From Massilia sp. UBA2604 (GTDB taxonomy: Bacteria > Pseudomonadota > Gammaproteobacteria > Burkholderiales > Burkholderiaceae_D), in contig DDKG01000174.1 of the NCBI GenBank assembly GCA_002339265.1, forward strand, positions 1 to 17,011: 17,011 nt of DNA. Direction: 5' to 3'. The notes beneath the pieces are model-generated. The model ran no database searches. It saw only the letters and a list, made by a program, of their open reading frames with translations, and had not been told where the DNA came from. The translations under genes were made by a program, and so were the position numbers. Positions 15,004 through 17,011 of the stretch are shown piece after piece (the first letter of the stretch is position 1; every line of letters begins with the position of its first letter).

Positions 15004-15762
15004 TCAGGCCTGGCGGCGGCGGGCGCGGGCGGCGAGGCCGGCGAGGCCGATGCCGAAGATCGCGAGACTGGCCGGCTCCGGCACCTCGGCCAGGGCGTCT
15101 TCCAGCACCAGGTTGTCGATGGCGAACTGGCCGCGGTTGGTATCGAAGGCCACGCAGTCGCCGACGTCGTCGCAGGTGAAGCCGAACATGGCGATGGCCA
15201 CGAAGGCGGTGTTGGCGAACGTTTCGAACGGGCTGTAGCGGCCGAACAGGAAGCCGCTCGAGCCGGGACCGTCGAGCAGCAGGTCTTGCTCCAGATAGCT
15301 GCCGTCTTCGAGGAAGCCCTGCATCCGCAGCAGGCCGGAATAGCGCGGATAACCGCCCAGGGCGGCGTCGAGGCCGATGAAGCTGGCGTCGATCGATTTC
15401 ATCATGAAGGAGCTGGCATTATCGGCGGCGAGCCAGACGATGCTGTCGTTGAAGGCGCCGTAGTAGGCGCCGTCGCCGTTGACCGGGCAAGCCATGGCGA
15501 CGCAGTAACCCGGATCGCTGCTGTCGACGATCGCGCCCACGAGGCTGCCGACATCGGCTGGGTCGTACGCTTCCATGAGCATGGTGTAACCGCTTTCCTG
15601 CCAGGTATCGCCGCTGCCGAACAGCATGCCTGCGCCGCTGTTGAAGGTGATCGTCGCGCCCTGGGCCGGCGCCGCGAGCGCGACTGCGCTAAGGGCAGCG
15701 GCTGCGAACTTGGCCAGCGGACTGGTCAGGGAGGGTAATGCCGTGTGCGATTTCCGAGTCAT
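15004..15762 (-). CDS. PEP-CTERM sorting-domain protein upstream of the protease
   Basis: This 252-residue exported protein starts at ATG 15762, with AAAGG six bases ahead. The frame stays open back to 15891, but the extra 43 residues precede the signal peptide and come from AT-rich promoter DNA. The signal peptide covers about residues 1-36 (KFAAAALSAVALAAPAQGA). The mature part starts ATITFNSGAG and includes CVAMACPVNGDGAYYGAFND and FTCDDVGDC, two Cys pairs that may form disulfides. It ends FAIDNLVLEDALAEVPEP (213-230), then a hydrophobic stretch and ARARRRQA, a typical PEP-CTERM signal. The FDT..FAIDNLVLED pattern is common in PEP-CTERM proteins with a beta-sandwich domain. It may belong to a named uncharacterised PEP-CTERM family such as NF038120, but I am not sure. 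It is predicted to be processed by exosortase and displayed with the EPS. It is probably co-transcribed with the downstream protease. Confidence 0.87.
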   Translation of the reverse strand: MTRKSHTALPSLTSPLAKFAAAALSAVALAAPAQGATITFNSGAGMLFGSGDTWQESGYTMLMEAYDPADVGSLVGAIVDSSDPGYCVAMACPVNGDGAYYGAFNDSIVWLAADNASSFMMKSIDASFIGLDAALGGYPRYSGLLRMQGFLEDGSYLEQDLLLDGPGSSGFLFGRYSPFETFANTAFVAIAMFGFTCDDVGDCVAFDTNRGQFAIDNLVLEDALAEVPEPASLAIFGIGLAGLAARARRRQA

Positions 15763-15844
15763 GATTTGCCTTTGTGGTTGGGATTTCTCTCGCCTTGGTA
15801 TGGCGGGGCACTGCGCGTGGCACCTGAGGTTCAGGTTGTTAAGA

Positions 15845-15875
15845 AATATATCAATGGAAATAAGAAAAGTGTAAA
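15845..15875 (-). promoter_or_regulatory. Candidate extended -10 promoter for the PEP-CTERM/protease operon
   Basis: On the minus strand TTTACA (15875-15870) is followed by TGATATATT (15853-15845), an extended -10 element (TG-N-TATATT) matching five of six -10 consensus bases. The spacer is 19 bases, which an extended -10 can tolerate. The predicted leader is about 75 bases. Confidence 0.4.
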
Positions 15876-15895
15876 AAAGTTTAACAAGCAATGTT

Positions 15896-15925
15896 TTGAC
15901 TTTTTATAAATTGCACTCATTAAAT
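15896..15925 (+). promoter_or_regulatory. Candidate sigma-70 promoter toward gspG
   Basis: TTGACT (15896-15901, five of six consensus bases) is followed after 18 bases by TTAAAT (15920-15925, four of six). It would give a leader of roughly 210 bases before gspG. The long leader makes this uncertain. Confidence 0.28.
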
Positions 15926-16127
15926 TTGGTTTCTCCTATGAACAGACATTAATTCTTGCTGTTTGTCATCCGTTTGAAATATGCATCATTGTAATTTTTT
16001 GACATTTGAACAAATTGACCGTGGGTTATTTGGGTTGGCTGAGAATGGTGTTTTTTTGAAAAGAACAGTTGTCGCCGTGCTGGGCAGCGTGTTACCTTTC
16101 AAGCGCAGGATTTCAAAGAAGCAATCT

Positions 16128-16132
16128 AGGAG
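16128..16132 (+). promoter_or_regulatory. Ribosome binding site deciding the gspG start
   Basis: AGGAG ends seven bases before ATG 16140 and 19 bases before the alternative in-frame ATG 16152. It therefore favours 16140. Confidence 0.75.
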
Positions 16133-16139
16133 TCGCTTG

Positions 16140-16586
16140 ATGGTTTTTGCTATGAAACAGGGCGCCGCCGTCCCTGCCGGACGCAGCGCAGGCTTCACGC
16201 TGCTGGAACTGCTGGTGGTGATCGTCATCATCGGCCTGCTCGCCGCCTATGTCGGACCCAAGTACTTCTCGCAGCTCGGCAAATCCGAAGTCACCGCCGC
16301 CCGCGCCCAGATCGACGCCTTCGACAAGACCCTCGATACCTACCGGCTCGACGTCGGCCGCTATCCGACCACCGAGGAGGGCCTGGCCGCCCTCATGACG
16401 GCGCCGCCGAGCGCCGGCGCCAAGTGGAACGGCCCCTACCTGAAGAAGGCGATCCCGCCCGACCCGTGGGGCAATCCCTACCAGTACCGGGCGCCGGGCG
16501 CCCGCGGCGAATACGAGGTGCTGTCCCTCGGCAAGGATGGACAGCCGGGTGGGACCGGCGACAACGCCGACATCAGTTCGAACTAA
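16140..16586 (+). CDS. gspG: Type II secretion system major pseudopilin GspG
   Basis: This 148-residue protein is the normal size for GspG. It has a type III (prepilin) signal: a short leader ending SAG, cleavage after Gly18 by the prepilin peptidase, then FTLLELLVVIVIIGLLAAYV with the conserved Glu at +5 (Glu23). The globular domain has the GspG pattern DVGRYPTTEEGLAAL (71-85), GPYLKKAIPPDPWGNPY (98-114) and SLGKDGQPGGTGDNADI (129-145). The last segment is the calcium-binding loop of major pseudopilins. GspG polymerises into the periplasmic pseudopilus that pushes folded exoproteins through the outer-membrane secretin. The start at 16140 has a good ribosome binding site; the frame back to 15981 is AT-rich noncoding DNA. 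A gspF-like gene follows after 41 bases. The secreted nuclease and protease in this window are plausible clients. Confidence 0.94.
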   Translation: MVFAMKQGAAVPAGRSAGFTLLELLVVIVIIGLLAAYVGPKYFSQLGKSEVTAARAQIDAFDKTLDTYRLDVGRYPTTEEGLAALMTAPPSAGAKWNGPYLKKAIPPDPWGNPYQYRAPGARGEYEVLSLGKDGQPGGTGDNADISSN

Positions 16587-16627
16587 AACGCTCCCTTTCG
16601 CTTCACCGCAACCTGTCCGGGCATCCC

Positions 16628-17011
16628 ATGCAGTTCGCCGTTCGCACCCTTGCGCCCGATATGTCGATCTCGAACCTCGTCGTCGACGCGCTCGACGCCC
16701 AGGACGCGCGCCGCCAGGTCGAGGCGCGCGGCCTGTTCGTCAGCGCCGTCGAGCCGGCGCGCGGGGCGGCGCTGGCGCGCCCGCGCGGGGGGAAACTTTC
16801 TCTGGTGCTGTTCAGCCAGGAGCTGCTGGCGCTGCTCAATGCGGGCCTGGGCATCGTCGAAAGCCTGGAAGCCCTGCTCGAGAAGGAGGGCGTGGCGTCC
16901 ACCCGCGCCGTGCTGGAACGCCTGCTGGCCGGCCTGCGCGAGGGCAAGCGTTTTTCCAGCGTGCTGGCGGCGCAGCCGGCGCTGTTCCCCCCGCTGTACG
17001 TCGGCATCGTG
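16628..17011 (+). CDS. Type II secretion system F family inner-membrane protein, 3'-partial
   Basis: Reading from ATG 16628, the frame stays open for 128 codons to the window edge. The N-terminus (MQFAVRTLAPDM...VDALDAQDARRQVEARGLFVSAVEP) fits the small N-terminal domain of GspF proteins, which maps sequence changes of the form A..A...L...G. It then enters the first T2SSF domain: FSQELLALLNAGLGIVESLEALLEKE (residues 64-89), followed by LREGKRFSSVLAAQPALFPPLY. GspF is the polytopic inner-membrane platform protein that contacts the GspE ATPase and the pseudopilus. The membrane segments would lie beyond the window. The first 55 residues are more divergent than in standard GspF, so this may belong to a second or specialised T2SS-like cluster. 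No clear ribosome binding site is seen. It follows gspG by 41 bases and is probably co-transcribed. Partial, so the gene symbol is left open. Confidence 0.88.
   Translation, partial: MQFAVRTLAPDMSISNLVVDALDAQDARRQVEARGLFVSAVEPARGAALARPRGGKLSLVLFSQELLALLNAGLGIVESLEALLEKEGVASTRAVLERLLAGLREGKRFSSVLAAQPALFPPLYVGIV

Larger units (their letters stand above)
15763..16139. other. AT-rich divergent promoter region between PEP-CTERM/protease operon and gspG
   Basis: This 377-base gap between divergent genes is strikingly AT-rich from about 15835 to 16075, unlike the GC-rich coding DNA on both sides. It contains A- and T-runs (for example near 15873 and 15994) of the kind bound by H-NS-like proteins. 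Candidate promoters face both ways. Short open frames here have no coding character. Confidence 0.6.

Noticed and set aside
15763..15891. Extension of the minus-strand PEP-CTERM protein to ATG 15891
   Set aside because: It would place 43 AT-encoded residues before a normal signal peptide and would overlap the likely promoter.
1..17011. CRISPR array, tRNA or rRNA genes, insertion sequence ends, attachment sites
   Set aside because: No regularly spaced repeats, cloverleaf sequences, transposase or integrase frames, or terminal inverted repeats were seen on either strand.

Overview
The window is GC-rich chromosomal DNA, most likely from a betaproteobacterium of the Oxalobacteraceae (Massilia/Telluria type). 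This is inferred from three PEP-CTERM proteins, an exopolysaccharide (EPS) locus of the exosortase-associated kind, large secreted hydrolases, and a type II secretion pseudopilin gene. No rRNA, tRNA, CRISPR array, insertion sequence or phage gene was seen.

Region 1 (about 1-6110, all + strand) is the end of an EPS biosynthesis operon. It holds a heparinase II/III-type lyase cut by the window edge, a WecG/TagA/CpsF glycosyltransferase, UDP-glucose 4-epimerase (galE), a cyanobacterial-type NDP-sugar pyrophosphorylase with a left-handed beta-helix, and a bifunctional mannose-1-phosphate guanylyltransferase/mannose-6-phosphate isomerase. Together these supply UDP-galactose and GDP-mannose, add a sugar to a lipid-linked chain, and may trim the finished polymer. 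No exosortase gene lies inside the window; one is expected upstream or elsewhere.

Region 2 (6164-10649, + strand) encodes exported proteins: a TLDc-domain protein with a PEP-CTERM anchor, a large ExeM/NucH-type secreted nuclease, and a small PEP-CTERM protein 11 bases behind the nuclease.

Region 3 (10665-11729) has two small putative lipoproteins, transcribed divergently from a 306-base spacer that contains overlapping inverted repeats.

Region 4 (11748-15762, - strand) is a probable two-gene operon. A PEP-CTERM protein is followed by a 1047-residue subtilisin-like protease, and the unit ends in a strong double-hairpin terminator.

Region 5 (15763-17011) starts with an AT-rich divergent promoter region, followed by gspG (major pseudopilin) and the start of a gspF-like gene that runs off the window. 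The nuclease and the protease have Sec signal peptides but no PEP-CTERM anchor, so they are plausible type II secretion substrates. In both cases a large hydrolase gene sits directly beside a small PEP-CTERM gene. That repeated pairing, and the TLDc/PEP-CTERM protein, are the most interesting points in the window.
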